Position numbers and translations under genes: made by a program
Notes under the pieces: model-generated
What the model was told of the DNA's origin: nothing
Databases searched by the model: none
Seen by the model: the letters and a program-made list of their open reading frames with translations, nothing else
Origin: Clostridium sp.
GTDB taxonomy: Bacteria; Bacillota; Clostridia; Clostridiales; Clostridiaceae
DNA length: 33,355 nucleotides
Direction: 5' to 3'
Assembly: GCF_016650035.1 (NCBI RefSeq)
Contig: NZ_JAENWM010000039.1
Coordinates: 1 to 33,355, forward strand
Part shown: positions 1 to 8,505 of the stretch, piece after piece
Numbering within the stretch: the first letter of the stretch is position 1
How the letters are laid out: every line of letters starts with the position of its first letter

Positions 1-193
<193 letters not shown>

Positions 194-200
194 ATTTATA

Positions 201-232
201 AAAAAAGATCAGCAAATAATGCTGGTCTTTTA
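201..232 (+). terminator. Intrinsic terminator of the thiolase gene
   Basis: An 8-bp stem (GATCAGCA at 207-214 with TGCTGGTC at 220-227, one G-U pair) is followed by a short T-run. An A-run precedes the stem. Confidence 0.75.
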
Positions 233-330
233 ATTAGTAAAATTTAACACTGAATTTATAGGAATGTGTGAGAATACTAAAGTATAACTTATAATATTAT
301 GGTATAATCATAAGTATAGGAGTGATATAT

Positions 331-855
331 ATGGTTAAAATCAAAAATGCAGTACCAAACATTTTCACCTTAAGCAATATGTCTTGTGGAATTATGTCAA
401 TACTTATGAGTTTTGAAGGCAATTATAAATTAGCGGTACTATTTATTTTTTTAGCTGGGTTATTTGATAGATATGATGGAAGAATAGCTAGATATTTAAA
501 AGTGGAAAATGACATGGGAAAAGAACTAGATTCATTATGTGATTTAGTATCTTTTGGTGTGGCACCTTCCATATTGATATTCAACATTTATAATTTTATG
601 GATTTGGGATACATCGGATATTTAATGGTTTTGGTTTTTCCAGTAGCAGGAGCATATAGGTTAGCAAAATATAATATTACAGATTTTAATGGCGTTTTTT
701 CAGGAATTCCCATCACAATTACAGGAACATTTTTAGCACTTTATGCTTTGATTATGACTGGTACTGGCAAAGCTACAAATATAGGCCCTACTATGTTTTT
801 ATTATTTGTATTATCTTATTTAATGGTAGGTAATTTTAAATTTAAAAAAAGGTAG
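331..855 (+). CDS. pssA: CDP-diacylglycerol--serine O-phosphatidyltransferase
   Basis: This integral membrane enzyme makes phosphatidylserine from CDP-diacylglycerol and serine, the precursor of phosphatidylethanolamine. The CDP-alcohol phosphotransferase signature D-x2-DG-x2-AR-x8-G-x3-D-x3-D is complete (DRYDGRIAR ... GKELDSLCD, about residues 46-71), with all metal-binding Asp residues present. Several hydrophobic segments follow. A GTG at 322 is in frame, but AGGAG at 318-322 sits 8 bases before the ATG at 331, so I use 331 (174 aa). This length fits the short clostridial PssA type. It is a single-gene unit with its own terminator. Another CDP-alcohol transferase is possible, but the NxxTLSN/CG N-terminus and the size favour PssA. 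Confidence 0.88.
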   Translation: MVKIKNAVPNIFTLSNMSCGIMSILMSFEGNYKLAVLFIFLAGLFDRYDGRIARYLKVENDMGKELDSLCDLVSFGVAPSILIFNIYNFMDLGYIGYLMVLVFPVAGAYRLAKYNITDFNGVFSGIPITITGTFLALYALIMTGTGKATNIGPTMFLLFVLSYLMVGNFKFKKR

Positions 856-899
856 TAATATGATATAAAATATGTTCCAAAAATGCAATTATAATATTA

Positions 900-928
900 A
901 CCTCACCTTATGGTGAGCTTTTTTTTAT
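900..928 (+). terminator. Intrinsic terminator of pssA
   Basis: CTCACC (902-907), loop TTAT, GGTGAG (912-917), then eight T residues at 919-926: a textbook factor-independent terminator 45 bases after the stop. Confidence 0.88.
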
Positions 929-989
929 TTAAGAATAAATGGTGTATATGTTCAAAAAATTAATACCAATTTTAAAAATCAAAAAAACT

Positions 990-1760
990 CTAATTTTTAA
1001 ATCTATAGTAATATTCTGGAGTATCTTCAGTAATTGTTTTAAATTCATAACCCAAATCAAGATAATATTTTATGATTCCAGGTAGAGCTTTTACAGTGTT
1101 TTTATTATTAAAATTGCAGTGCATTAATACTATGGCTACATTTTTATTGCCTTTAATGATATGAGAGTTCTTAACAAGTTGTGTTGGAGTTAAATTAGGA
1201 TCTATACCATCATATACATTAACATTCCAATCATACACTTTAAAATTATTTTCATGAAGAGCTTCTAAAGTAAGAGTATTCAATCGCTTTGAGCTACCAC
1301 CAGGAAACCTTATAATTTTAGGGGCAAATCCAATCACACCTTCAATTGTATTAGAGGCTTTTTTCATCTCACTTATAAAAACGTCGCTGCTTCTATATAT
1401 TTTTTTGAAATTATGACTATAGGTGTGAAGACCTATACTATGACCATCATGGTAAATTCTCTTGAGAATTATCTCCTTACCTTCAATTTCTTTTCCTACT
1501 ACAAAAAAAGTAGCTTTTATCTTTTCTTTTTTTAATACATCAAGTAGTGCGTCTGTAACAACATAAGTAGGACCATCATCAAAGGTTAAATAGACTAATT
1601 TTAAGGGTCTAATATTATCAGAATGATTTGTAGAAGTATTTGTAATCATGAATACCTGGTTATTTTTTTGATCACTATCCTTATTTTGGGTGTTATTCCA
1701 TAAGAGGCAAATAACTGTAGTAGTAAAAATCAGGAGAATACTTCTTTTTAGCAGAGTCAT
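990..1760 (-). CDS. Polysaccharide deacetylase (NodB-like), membrane-anchored or secreted
   Basis: This is a metal-dependent carbohydrate esterase of family 4, of the type that removes acetyl groups from peptidoglycan or similar polymers outside the membrane. Visible motifs: TFDDGP (motif 1), HTYSH (metal-binding HxxxH), RFPGG (motif 3), DWNVNVYDG (motif 4) and IVLMH (motif 5), so the catalytic set is complete. The first ~20 residues (MTLLKRSILLIFTTTVICLLW) form a signal or anchor segment. A longer frame reaches 1802, but the ATG at 1760 has an AGGTAGGTGA ribosome site just upstream and starts directly at the signal sequence, so I prefer it (256 aa). It is monocistronic and convergent with pssA. 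It resembles the PdaA/PgdA group; the precise substrate cannot be read. Confidence 0.87.
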   Translation of the reverse strand: MTLLKRSILLIFTTTVICLLWNNTQNKDSDQKNNQVFMITNTSTNHSDNIRPLKLVYLTFDDGPTYVVTDALLDVLKKEKIKATFFVVGKEIEGKEIILKRIYHDGHSIGLHTYSHNFKKIYRSSDVFISEMKKASNTIEGVIGFAPKIIRFPGGSSKRLNTLTLEALHENNFKVYDWNVNVYDGIDPNLTPTQLVKNSHIIKGNKNVAIVLMHCNFNNKNTVKALPGIIKYYLDLGYEFKTITEDTPEYYYRFKN

Positions 1761-1888
1761 ATTATCACCTACCTTTATGATTTTCCTAATTAGTGTACCC
1801 AAATAAAAATGTATTAAGCTAATATAATATATTTTATAGGCGAATATTATATAAATTTAATATAGTATTATAGTTAGTTCATAATTCA

Positions 1889-1918
1889 TTGACAATCATT
1901 ACTGAAATTTTGTATAAT
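1889..1918 (+). promoter_or_regulatory. Sigma-A type promoter of hydF
   Basis: Perfect TTGACA at 1889-1894 and perfect TATAAT at 1913-1918, spacer 18. Transcription would start near 1925, giving an untranslated leader of about 230 bases before hydF. Confidence 0.75.
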
Positions 1919-2055
1919 TATATTGTTCGATAGAGTTAGAATATACTGACTGTAGTGAGAAAAATAATCCGTAAAAATAAATAATTCAAATCTAATTGCA
2001 AAGAGTTTTCTGAGCAAAAAGAGGGCTGACGTATCAAACATTAATAGGCGTACTT

Positions 2056-2090
2056 TGACCTTCTACATTTTGTAGGGGGTTTTAATATTT
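2056..2090 (+). promoter_or_regulatory. Terminator-like hairpin in the hydF leader (possible attenuator)
   Basis: CCTTCTACA (2059-2067), loop TTT, TGTAGGGGG (2071-2079; 9 pairs including G-U pairs), followed by TTTTAATATTT. It lies ~135 bases after the predicted transcript start and ~70 bases before the hydF ATG, in the same direction. It therefore cannot serve the upstream gene and would interrupt hydF transcription unless controlled. No known riboswitch class was recognised in the leader. Confidence 0.5.
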
Positions 2091-2154
2091 GGTAAGAAAT
2101 ATACTAGTTAAAAAAATACTAAGAAAAATTTTTAAATAAGAGGAGAGATGAGGT

Positions 2155-3360
2155 ATGCAGCAGACACCAAATGCTAATAGGCTTCATATAGCTATTTTTG
2201 GGAAAAGAAATGTTGGGAAATCAAGTTTAATAAATGTGCTTACGACGCAGGAGGCTGCTTTAGTATCAGATGTGGCAGGGACTACTACAGACCCTGTATA
2301 TAAAGCTATGGAGCTACTCCCTATAGGACCAGTAGTTATAATAGATACTGCGGGATTTGATGACAAAGGTGCAATTGGGGAGCTCAGAATAAAGAAGACT
2401 AAAGAAGTTATGGATAAGACGGATTTAGCGCTTTTGATTATTGATGGTAGCGATAGAGATTTATCCTTTGAAAGTGAATGGTATGAGGAACTAAAGGAAA
2501 GAAAAATTCCTGTAGTTGGAGTTATTAATAAGATTGATCAAGGTGATATTGATTTAGAGCGAATTCAAAAGGTTATAAATATATCTTTTGTGAAGGTTAG
2601 TTCTAAGGATATAGTGAATATTGATGAACTGAAAAAAGCTATTATGGAAATGGCACCACAGGATTTTGAAAAGTGTACAATCGTAGGTGACATAGTAAAA
2701 CCAAAGGCAAGAGTAATACTTGTAGCACCACAAGATCTTCAAGCACCCAAAGGTAGGTTAATACTTCCACAGGTTCAAATAATAAGAGATCTTCTTGATA
2801 ACGATGCAATGGCATTAGTAGTAAAGGATAGTGAGCTACAGGATGTTCTGGATTCACTAAAGGAAAAACCGGATTTAGTAATTACGGACTCACAGATATT
2901 TAAAAAAGTAAATTCTGCAATACCAAAGGATGTACCACTTACTTCTTTTTCTATACTTATGGCTAGGTATAAAGGTGATTTAGATACCTTAGTTAAAGGT
3001 GCAAGAGCTATAGATACACTTAAACCAGGTGATAAGGTACTTATAGCAGAGGCTTGCACTCATCATCCGTTAGATGGAGATATAGGACGAGAGAAACTTC
3101 CTATGTGGCTTCAAGAAAAAGTGGGTGGAAAGTTAGATATAACAGTTTGTGCAGGAAACACTTTTCCAGAGGATTTAAGTGAATATAAGCTAATAGTGCA
3201 TTGTGCAGCGTGTATGTTTAATAGAAAACAGTTAATGTCAAGAATTAAAAAGGCTAATAATGAAGGATTGCCTATTACAAATTTTGGTATAGCTATAGCA
3301 CATTTAAATAGTATATTAGGCAGAGTACTTAGTGCTTTTGAAGAATATGACATAAAATAA
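2155..3360 (+). CDS. hydF: [FeFe]-hydrogenase H-cluster maturation GTPase HydF
   Basis: HydF is the scaffold on which the 2Fe subcluster made by HydE/HydG is assembled before transfer to apo-hydrogenase. The N-terminal Era-like GTPase domain shows G1 (GKRNVGKSS, residues 16-24), G2 (AGTTTDP, 41-47), G3 (DTAG, 64-67) and G4 (NKID, near 125). The C-terminal cluster site C-x-H ... H-C-x2-C is present as C301, H303, H349, C350 and C353. The length (401 aa) is normal. A strong GAGGAGAG ribosome site precedes the ATG. hydE and hydG are not in the window. The neighbours are two hydrogenase operons that depend on this maturation system. Confidence 0.97.
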   Translation: MQQTPNANRLHIAIFGKRNVGKSSLINVLTTQEAALVSDVAGTTTDPVYKAMELLPIGPVVIIDTAGFDDKGAIGELRIKKTKEVMDKTDLALLIIDGSDRDLSFESEWYEELKERKIPVVGVINKIDQGDIDLERIQKVINISFVKVSSKDIVNIDELKKAIMEMAPQDFEKCTIVGDIVKPKARVILVAPQDLQAPKGRLILPQVQIIRDLLDNDAMALVVKDSELQDVLDSLKEKPDLVITDSQIFKKVNSAIPKDVPLTSFSILMARYKGDLDTLVKGARAIDTLKPGDKVLIAEACTHHPLDGDIGREKLPMWLQEKVGGKLDITVCAGNTFPEDLSEYKLIVHCAACMFNRKQLMSRIKKANNEGLPITNFGIAIAHLNSILGRVLSAFEEYDIK

Positions 3361-3362
3361 AT

Positions 3363-3412
3363 TAATATCCACAACTAAGGCGAATTAAAAGCGTTGGTTG
3401 TGGATATTTTTG
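3363..3412 (+). terminator. Intrinsic terminator of hydF
   Basis: ATATCCACAAC (from 3365) pairs with GTTGTGGATAT (to 3407) around an ~18-base loop, then TTTTT. It separates hydF from the sensory hydrogenase operon. Confidence 0.75.
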
Positions 3413-3418
3413 AAATCT

Positions 3419-3436
3419 TTGTTAAATAAAAATCAA
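3419..3436. promoter_or_regulatory. Weak Rex-like site upstream of the sensory hydrogenase operon
   Basis: The 18-base site TTGTTAAATAAAAATCAA matches the Rex consensus TTGTTAA-N4-TTAACAA perfectly in the left half and at 4 of 7 positions in the right half. It shares 15 of 18 bases with the better site at hydCBA. It lies 105 bases before the first gene, without a clear promoter, so it is only a candidate. Confidence 0.3.
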
Positions 3437-3540
3437 AGTTACTATATTAATTTTACAATAAATGTTGTAGAATTTAATTATATAGAGATTCTTAAATTAT
3501 AAAATATATATAGGGTTAACTAACTTGAAGGGATGATAAT

Positions 3541-3795
3541 ATGATAATTATTAGTATTTGTGTGGGGAGTGCTTGTCATTTAAATGGGTCTTATAAAGTA
3601 ATAGAAGAGTTACAAAGGTTAATTAAAGAAAATGATGTTTCTGACAGGGTAGAAATTAAAGGGGCATTTTGTATTGGTAGATGTACAGATGCAGTTGCTG
3701 TAACTGTTAATGATGAAACATTTTTCTCATTAAATGAAAATAATGTAGAAGCATTCTTTTATGAAACTATAATGAGAGGTATCCCAAATGAGTAA
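3541..3795 (+). CDS. Thioredoxin-like [2Fe-2S] ferredoxin (NuoE C-domain/HydC-like)
   Basis: This 84-residue protein has a thioredoxin-like [2Fe-2S] fold, with cluster Cys C7, C12 (CVGSAC) and C44, C48 (CIGRC). It corresponds to the C-terminal domain of NuoE/HydC without the helical N-terminus. It overlaps the next gene by 8 bases (stop 3795, start 3788), so it is translationally coupled to the PAS hydrogenase and probably passes electrons to or from it. The ribosome site GAAGGGATGATA precedes the ATG. Similar small proteins head hfs-type operons described in Thermoanaerobacterium, to my knowledge. An independent electron-carrier role is possible but less likely given the overlap. Confidence 0.85.
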   Translation: MIIISICVGSACHLNGSYKVIEELQRLIKENDVSDRVEIKGAFCIGRCTDAVAVTVNDETFFSLNENNVEAFFYETIMRGIPNE

Positions 3796-5506
3796 TATAA
3801 ATTTTTCTAAAGCAGAGTGCACAAGTTGTTATAAGTGCCTTCGTTCATGTCCTGTGAAGGCAATAAAATTCGAAAATGACCAAGCTACGATAGATGAAGA
3901 AAGATGTATAGAATGTGGACATTGTCTTACGGTATGTCCACAAAATGCTAGAGAGATTAAAAGTGATGTGGATATAGTTAAATGGGCAATGCATTCAGGA
4001 AAAAAAGTCATTGTAAGTCTAGCACCCTCTTTTGCTGGTTTTTTTGATGTAAAGGCAGGCATTGTGGTTGCTGCTTTAAAAAAGTTAGGATTTAGTATAA
4101 TAGAAGAAACTGCAGTAGGGGCAGAAGTAGTATGTGAATTATACAATGATTATATAAGAGATAATAAACAAGATGTTTATATAACATCGGCTTGTCCGTC
4201 AACTAATTATTTAACAGAAAAATATTATAAAGAAATAATACCGTACTTAATTCCTAGTGTATCTCCAATGATAGCTCATGGTAAGTTACTAAAAAATAAA
4301 TTTGGTGGAGATAGTTTCGTTGTGTTTATAGGGCCATGTCTTTCAAAAAAATCTGAATCAGATAGCTATTTACAAGAGAATATAATCAATGCTGTATTAA
4401 CCTTTGATGAAGTGGATTCTTGGATTATTGAATCAGGTATAAAAATGGAAGAATTAGAGGAAGAAGACTTCGATACCTCGCCTTATAGTAGGGGTCAAGG
4501 ATTTCCTATAGGCGGAGGGATTATTGAGGCAATGGGGGAGAGATTAAAAGAAAGTAAGCTTAGTGTTATGTCAGTAAGTGGTATGGAAGAGTGTATAGAG
4601 GTGTTCAATAGCATTATAAATGGGGATTTAAAAGATGTTTTAATTGAGGTCAGTGCCTGCAAGGGAAGTTGTATTGGTGGACCAGTTATGGTTAAAAATA
4701 GTGAAAATTATTATGCTAAATTAAAAAAAATTAGAACCTACATAAATAACCGTAAAAATTACAATAATCCAATAAATATAGTGATTCCTAAAAATATAAG
4801 TTTCTATAGAGGATTTAGTGAAAATCCTATTAAAAGAGTTATAGCTACAGAAGAAGAAATTACAACTATTATGAATACAATGGGAAAATATGAATTGAAA
4901 GATGAACTGAATTGTGGAGTGTGCGGATATGACACATGCAGAATAAAAGCTCAAGCTATATTTGAAGGGATGGCTGAAACTACTATGTGCCTTCATTATA
5001 TGAGAACTAAGGCAGAAAGTCTTGCTAATGAAATAGTTGAGAATACTGCTAGTATTCTCATATTACTAGATGGAGAAATGAATGTACGAGAGATAAATCC
5101 AGCTGCTAAGGCTATATTTAAAATACAGGCTGAGAATATCATAGGAAAACCTATATCTCTACTTGTTGATGATGAAAATTTTAAAAAGGTTAGAGAAACT
5201 GGAGAAAGTATAATAGGTAAAAAAGTTGATTATCTAAAATATGGGGTAGTGTTTATAGAAAATGTTGTATATCTTAAGAAACAAGACATGGTACTTGTAA
5301 GTATGATTAATATTATGGTCCAAGAGAAAAACAAAAAAGAACTAAAAAAGGTTAAAGAAAATACATTAAATGCTGCTCAAGAGGTTATTAATAAGCAAAT
5401 GAGAGTTGCTCAAGAAATAGCAAGTTTACTTGGTGAAACAACTGCAGAAACAAAAATTATTTTAACTAAGCTTAAAAAAATAGTAGCAGGAGAAGATGGT
5501 GAATAA
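3788..5506 (+). CDS. PAS-domain sensory-type [FeFe]-hydrogenase (group C-like)
   Basis: Domain order in 572 aa: a two-[4Fe-4S] ferredoxin (C11/14/17/21 and C40/43/46/50), an H-cluster domain (~70-305), a further Cys cluster C-x2-C-x4-C-x16-C (C376, C379, C384, C401), a PAS domain (~415-510) and a helical tail. The four H-cluster Cys ligands are kept (C136, C184, C291, C295). However, the L1 motif reads TSACPS instead of TSCCPxW, so the proton-relay Cys of catalytic enzymes is Ala135. L2 is GPCLSKK and L3 is ACKGSCIGG. This departure plus PAS is typical of putative H2-sensing (HydS, group C) hydrogenases, and the phosphatase next door suggests the phosphatase-linked subgroup. I infer that H2 or redox state at the H-cluster is relayed through the clusters and PAS to the phosphatase. 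Slow catalysis cannot be excluded. Confidence 0.9.
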   Translation: MSNINFSKAECTSCYKCLRSCPVKAIKFENDQATIDEERCIECGHCLTVCPQNAREIKSDVDIVKWAMHSGKKVIVSLAPSFAGFFDVKAGIVVAALKKLGFSIIEETAVGAEVVCELYNDYIRDNKQDVYITSACPSTNYLTEKYYKEIIPYLIPSVSPMIAHGKLLKNKFGGDSFVVFIGPCLSKKSESDSYLQENIINAVLTFDEVDSWIIESGIKMEELEEEDFDTSPYSRGQGFPIGGGIIEAMGERLKESKLSVMSVSGMEECIEVFNSIINGDLKDVLIEVSACKGSCIGGPVMVKNSENYYAKLKKIRTYINNRKNYNNPINIVIPKNISFYRGFSENPIKRVIATEEEITTIMNTMGKYELKDELNCGVCGYDTCRIKAQAIFEGMAETTMCLHYMRTKAESLANEIVENTASILILLDGEMNVREINPAAKAIFKIQAENIIGKPISLLVDDENFKKVRETGESIIGKKVDYLKYGVVFIENVVYLKKQDMVLVSMINIMVQEKNKKELKKVKENTLNAAQEVINKQMRVAQEIASLLGETTAETKIILTKLKKIVAGEDGE

Positions 5507-5507
5507 A

Positions 5508-6680
5508 ATGAGTTTATTTATTGATGTATCATATGATAACCTTATAAAAAAAGGTGAGGAACTCTGTGGTGATAGGGTAGAAATAATAAGGCTTCAAGAT
5601 AGCACAATTATAGTTCTTGCAGATGGGTTAGGTAGTGGTGTGAAGGCTAACATATTAGCTTCGCTAACAGCTAAAATAGCTAGTACTATGCTTAAGGAAG
5701 GAGCAGATATCTATGAGACTGTAGATACTATAGTAAATACATTACCTGTGTGTAAGGTTAGGAATATTGCCTATTGCACTTTTACTATTATGAAAGTTTA
5801 TAATGATGGAAGGGTATATATTGCAGAATATGATAATCCGCCTTATTTTTTAATAAGGTATAATAAGGAAATTGAAATAGAAAAAAAAGAAAGCATAATT
5901 AATGAAAAAAAAGTATATGAAAGTCAATTTATATTACAAGAGGGTGATGTGCTTACAGTAGTAAGTGATGGTTGTATTCATGCAGGCATTGGAAACATAT
6001 TGAATTTGGGATGGAGCTGGGATAATGTAAAAAACTACTTGATTAGAAACATAAAATGTAGGAGAAGTGCAAAAAACATTGCAAAAGATTTAATTCAGGT
6101 GTGTTGGGATTTATATGGAGGGAAACCAGGAGATGATACGACAGCATTATGTATAAAAGCTAGAAAGCCAGAGTATATTGATATATTTACAGGTCCACCC
6201 AAAGATGCACTAAACGATAAAAGTGTTATTAAAAGCTTTATGAGTGGAAGTGGAAAGAAGATAATTTGTGGGGGAACTACTTCTAATATTGCTAGTAGAG
6301 AACTTGGCATTGCTCTTAAAGTAAATTTAGATTTTTTTGATAAAGATGTTCCGCCTACGGGAAGTATAGAGGGAATAGATTTAGTAACTGAAGGAGTGTT
6401 AACTTTAAGTAAGGCAATAGAAAAGTTAAATAATTATGAAGCGTGCTTTGAACAGCAGAAATCATATTGTGATTTAGAAGGTAAAGACGGAGCTAGTAGA
6501 CTTGTCAAAATGCTAATTGAAGATTGTACTCATATTAATTTATGGGTAGGAAAGGCTATAAATCCAGCACATCAAAATCCGAATTTTCCAATAGATTTGA
6601 GTATTAAGCTAAAAATTGTGGATCAACTGGTAGTATGCATGAAGAAATTAGGGAAATATGTTAATGTAAATTATATATAA
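5508..6680 (+). CDS. SpoIIE/PP2C-family protein phosphatase linked to the sensory hydrogenase
   Basis: The N-terminal ~210 residues are a PP2C-like serine/threonine phosphatase. They carry ADGLGSGVKA (metal-binding Asp/Gly motif), LTVVSDGC and GDDTTALCI, whose Asp residues are expected metal ligands. The remaining ~180 residues form a separate domain with a CGGTTSNIASRELG stretch that I cannot assign; it seems specific to this hydrogenase-linked type. An ATG at 5496 lies in the end of the previous gene, with AGGAGA only 2-3 bases upstream. The ATG at 5508 follows GGTGA at better spacing and gives the natural MSLFIDVSYDN start, so I use it; it falls one base after the previous stop. No kinase or anti-sigma partner is encoded nearby, so the target is unknown. 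It is the last gene of the three-gene operon. Confidence 0.88.
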   Translation: MSLFIDVSYDNLIKKGEELCGDRVEIIRLQDSTIIVLADGLGSGVKANILASLTAKIASTMLKEGADIYETVDTIVNTLPVCKVRNIAYCTFTIMKVYNDGRVYIAEYDNPPYFLIRYNKEIEIEKKESIINEKKVYESQFILQEGDVLTVVSDGCIHAGIGNILNLGWSWDNVKNYLIRNIKCRRSAKNIAKDLIQVCWDLYGGKPGDDTTALCIKARKPEYIDIFTGPPKDALNDKSVIKSFMSGSGKKIICGGTTSNIASRELGIALKVNLDFFDKDVPPTGSIEGIDLVTEGVLTLSKAIEKLNNYEACFEQQKSYCDLEGKDGASRLVKMLIEDCTHINLWVGKAINPAHQNPNFPIDLSIKLKIVDQLVVCMKKLGKYVNVNYI

Positions 6681-6710
6681 AAAAACAGCAGATTATCTGC
6701 TGTTTTTTTA
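6679..6710. terminator. Bidirectional terminator between the two hydrogenase operons
   Basis: ACAGCAGA (6685-6692) pairs with TCTGCTGT (6696-6703) and is flanked by an A-run on the left and a T-run on the right, so it works in both directions for the convergent phosphatase gene and hydA. Confidence 0.9.
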
Positions 6711-6718
6711 TTTAAACC

Positions 6719-8455
6719 TTATTTACGTTTTGTGTAATGTGTATGAAGAAGTTCATGAGCTTTTTCGCCATATGGTTCTCCAAGGAATTCTTCATATATT
6801 TTTTTGATATATGGATTATTGTGAGATTTTCTTATTGTTTTATTTTTATCTTCATCATATAAAACAGCCATTCTCTTTTCTATTATATCTTCAAAATCAG
6901 TTGAATATGGTTGCCCACCACCGTTAATACATCCACCAGGGCAAGCCATGATTTCAATTAAGTGGTAATTAGCTTCTCCGGAGCGTATAGATTCTAATAA
7001 TTTACGAGCATTTCCAAGTCCACTAGCGATAGCCACTTTGACATCAAGGTCATTAATTTTTACAGAGGCTTCTTTTATGCCTTCTAAACCACGCACTGCT
7101 TTAAAATCTACACTTTCAAGTGTTTCATTTGTAAGCCACTCATAAGCAGTACGTAGTGCTGCTTCCATAACTCCGCCAGAGGTACCGAATAGAACTCCAG
7201 CACCAGTTGATTCTCCCAGTGGATTATCGAAATCTTCATCTGGTAATGAAGCAAAATCTATTCCAGCTTCTTTTATCATTTTAGCAAGTTCTCTTGTACT
7301 TATAACTATATCAACATCTGGTACTCCATTTGTAGACATTTCAGGTCTGGTAGCTTCATATTTTTTTGCAAGACAAGGCATTACAGATACAACTATCATA
7401 TCTTTTGACTCTATATTCATTTTTTCTGCAAGGTATGTTTTAGCAACAGCACCCCACATTTGTTGTGGTGATTTACAAGTAGATGGAATATCTAATAAAT
7501 CACTAAATTGATGTTCAAAGAAATTAACCCAAGCAGGACAACAACTTGTAAGTATTGGAAGTCTTCCTCCATGTTGTAACCTATGAACAAATTCACTAGC
7601 TTCTTCCATTATAGTTAAGTCAGCTGCAAAATCCGTATCAAAAACTTTAGTGAAACCTAAAGCTTTTAGTGCAGAAACCATTTTACCAGTAACAGAAGTA
7701 CCTTGCTCAATCCCAAATTCTTCACCTAGTGCAGCTCTAACGGCAGGAGCTGTTTGAACAACAACAATCTTTTCTGTTTGGTCAAGAGCAGTCCAAACTT
7801 TAGAAGTATTATTAACCTCTGTTAATGCACCAGTTGGACATACAGAAACACATTTTCCACAGAAAGTACAAGTGGTTTCTCCTATTGGTAATGAAAAAGC
7901 AGTGGATACAACAGTGTCAAATCCTCTGCCTACAGCAGATATAGCACCGACAGTTTGAATTTCATTACACACAGTTTCACAACGCCTGCATAATATACAT
8001 TTATTTAAATCCCTAACAATAGAACTACTTGAACTATCAATAGGATAAGTTGACATTTCACCTTTATAGCGAATTTCACGAATACCTAGTTCTGCAGCCA
8101 ATCTTTGTAATGCACAGCTAGTATTTTTTTCGCATAATAAACAGTCTTGTGGGTGGTCAGATAGAATTAATTCAAGTACAGTTCTACGTGCTTTAATAGC
8201 CCTAATGGAATTTGTTTTAACAACTAGTCCATTTGTAGCAGGAGTAGAGCATGAAGGTGCTAAATTTCTTCTGCCTTCAACTTCAACAACGCATACACGA
8301 CAAGACCCTGGATGGTTTGTAGTTTTTCCATCATGCATATTTAAATGACATAGTGTAGGAATATTTATATTTAATTTTTTAGCGGCATCTAGAATAGTTG
8401 AGCCTTCTTCTACATAGACTTTTTTATTGTTTATAGTAAGAGCAATTAAACTCAC
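6719..8455 (-). CDS. hydA: [FeFe]-hydrogenase catalytic subunit HydA (M3 type)
   Basis: This is the catalytic subunit of a multimeric cytoplasmic [FeFe]-hydrogenase. Domains, numbered from the longer frame at 8464: plant-type [2Fe-2S] (C39, C55, C58, C72), the His-Cys3 [4Fe-4S] site (HPQDCLLC...C, 104-117), two [4Fe-4S] (CILCRRCETVC, CTFCGKCVSVCP), the H-cluster domain with intact L1 TSCCPAW (307-312), L2 MPCLAKK (362-368) and L3 MACPGGCINGGGQP, and the small-subunit-like C-terminus (SHNNPYIKKIYEEFLGEP). Unlike the PAS hydrogenase, the proton-relay Cys is present. A GTG at 8464 overlaps the ribosome site; AGAGGTG (8468-8462) sits 6 bases before the GTG at 8455, which I choose (578 aa). With hydB and hydC it forms an NAD-linked, probably electron-bifurcating enzyme. 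Confidence 0.96.
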   Translation of the reverse strand: MSLIALTINNKKVYVEEGSTILDAAKKLNINIPTLCHLNMHDGKTTNHPGSCRVCVVEVEGRRNLAPSCSTPATNGLVVKTNSIRAIKARRTVLELILSDHPQDCLLCEKNTSCALQRLAAELGIREIRYKGEMSTYPIDSSSSSIVRDLNKCILCRRCETVCNEIQTVGAISAVGRGFDTVVSTAFSLPIGETTCTFCGKCVSVCPTGALTEVNNTSKVWTALDQTEKIVVVQTAPAVRAALGEEFGIEQGTSVTGKMVSALKALGFTKVFDTDFAADLTIMEEASEFVHRLQHGGRLPILTSCCPAWVNFFEHQFSDLLDIPSTCKSPQQMWGAVAKTYLAEKMNIESKDMIVVSVMPCLAKKYEATRPEMSTNGVPDVDIVISTRELAKMIKEAGIDFASLPDEDFDNPLGESTGAGVLFGTSGGVMEAALRTAYEWLTNETLESVDFKAVRGLEGIKEASVKINDLDVKVAIASGLGNARKLLESIRSGEANYHLIEIMACPGGCINGGGQPYSTDFEDIIEKRMAVLYDEDKNKTIRKSHNNPYIKKIYEEFLGEPYGEKAHELLHTHYTKRK

Positions 8456-8505
8456 AGCGTGCACCTCTTTCTTATATCTTTATATTTAAAAACTTTATTG
8501 GAATA

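Larger units (their letters stand above)
1803..2154 (+). other. Gene-free stretch holding the hydF promoter and leader
   Basis: This 352-base gap lies between two divergent genes. Its right two thirds contain a consensus promoter, a ~230-base leader and a terminator-like hairpin, listed separately. The left part (1803-1885) is A/T-rich and must hold the promoter of the deacetylase; I see no clear box there. Confidence 0.6.
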
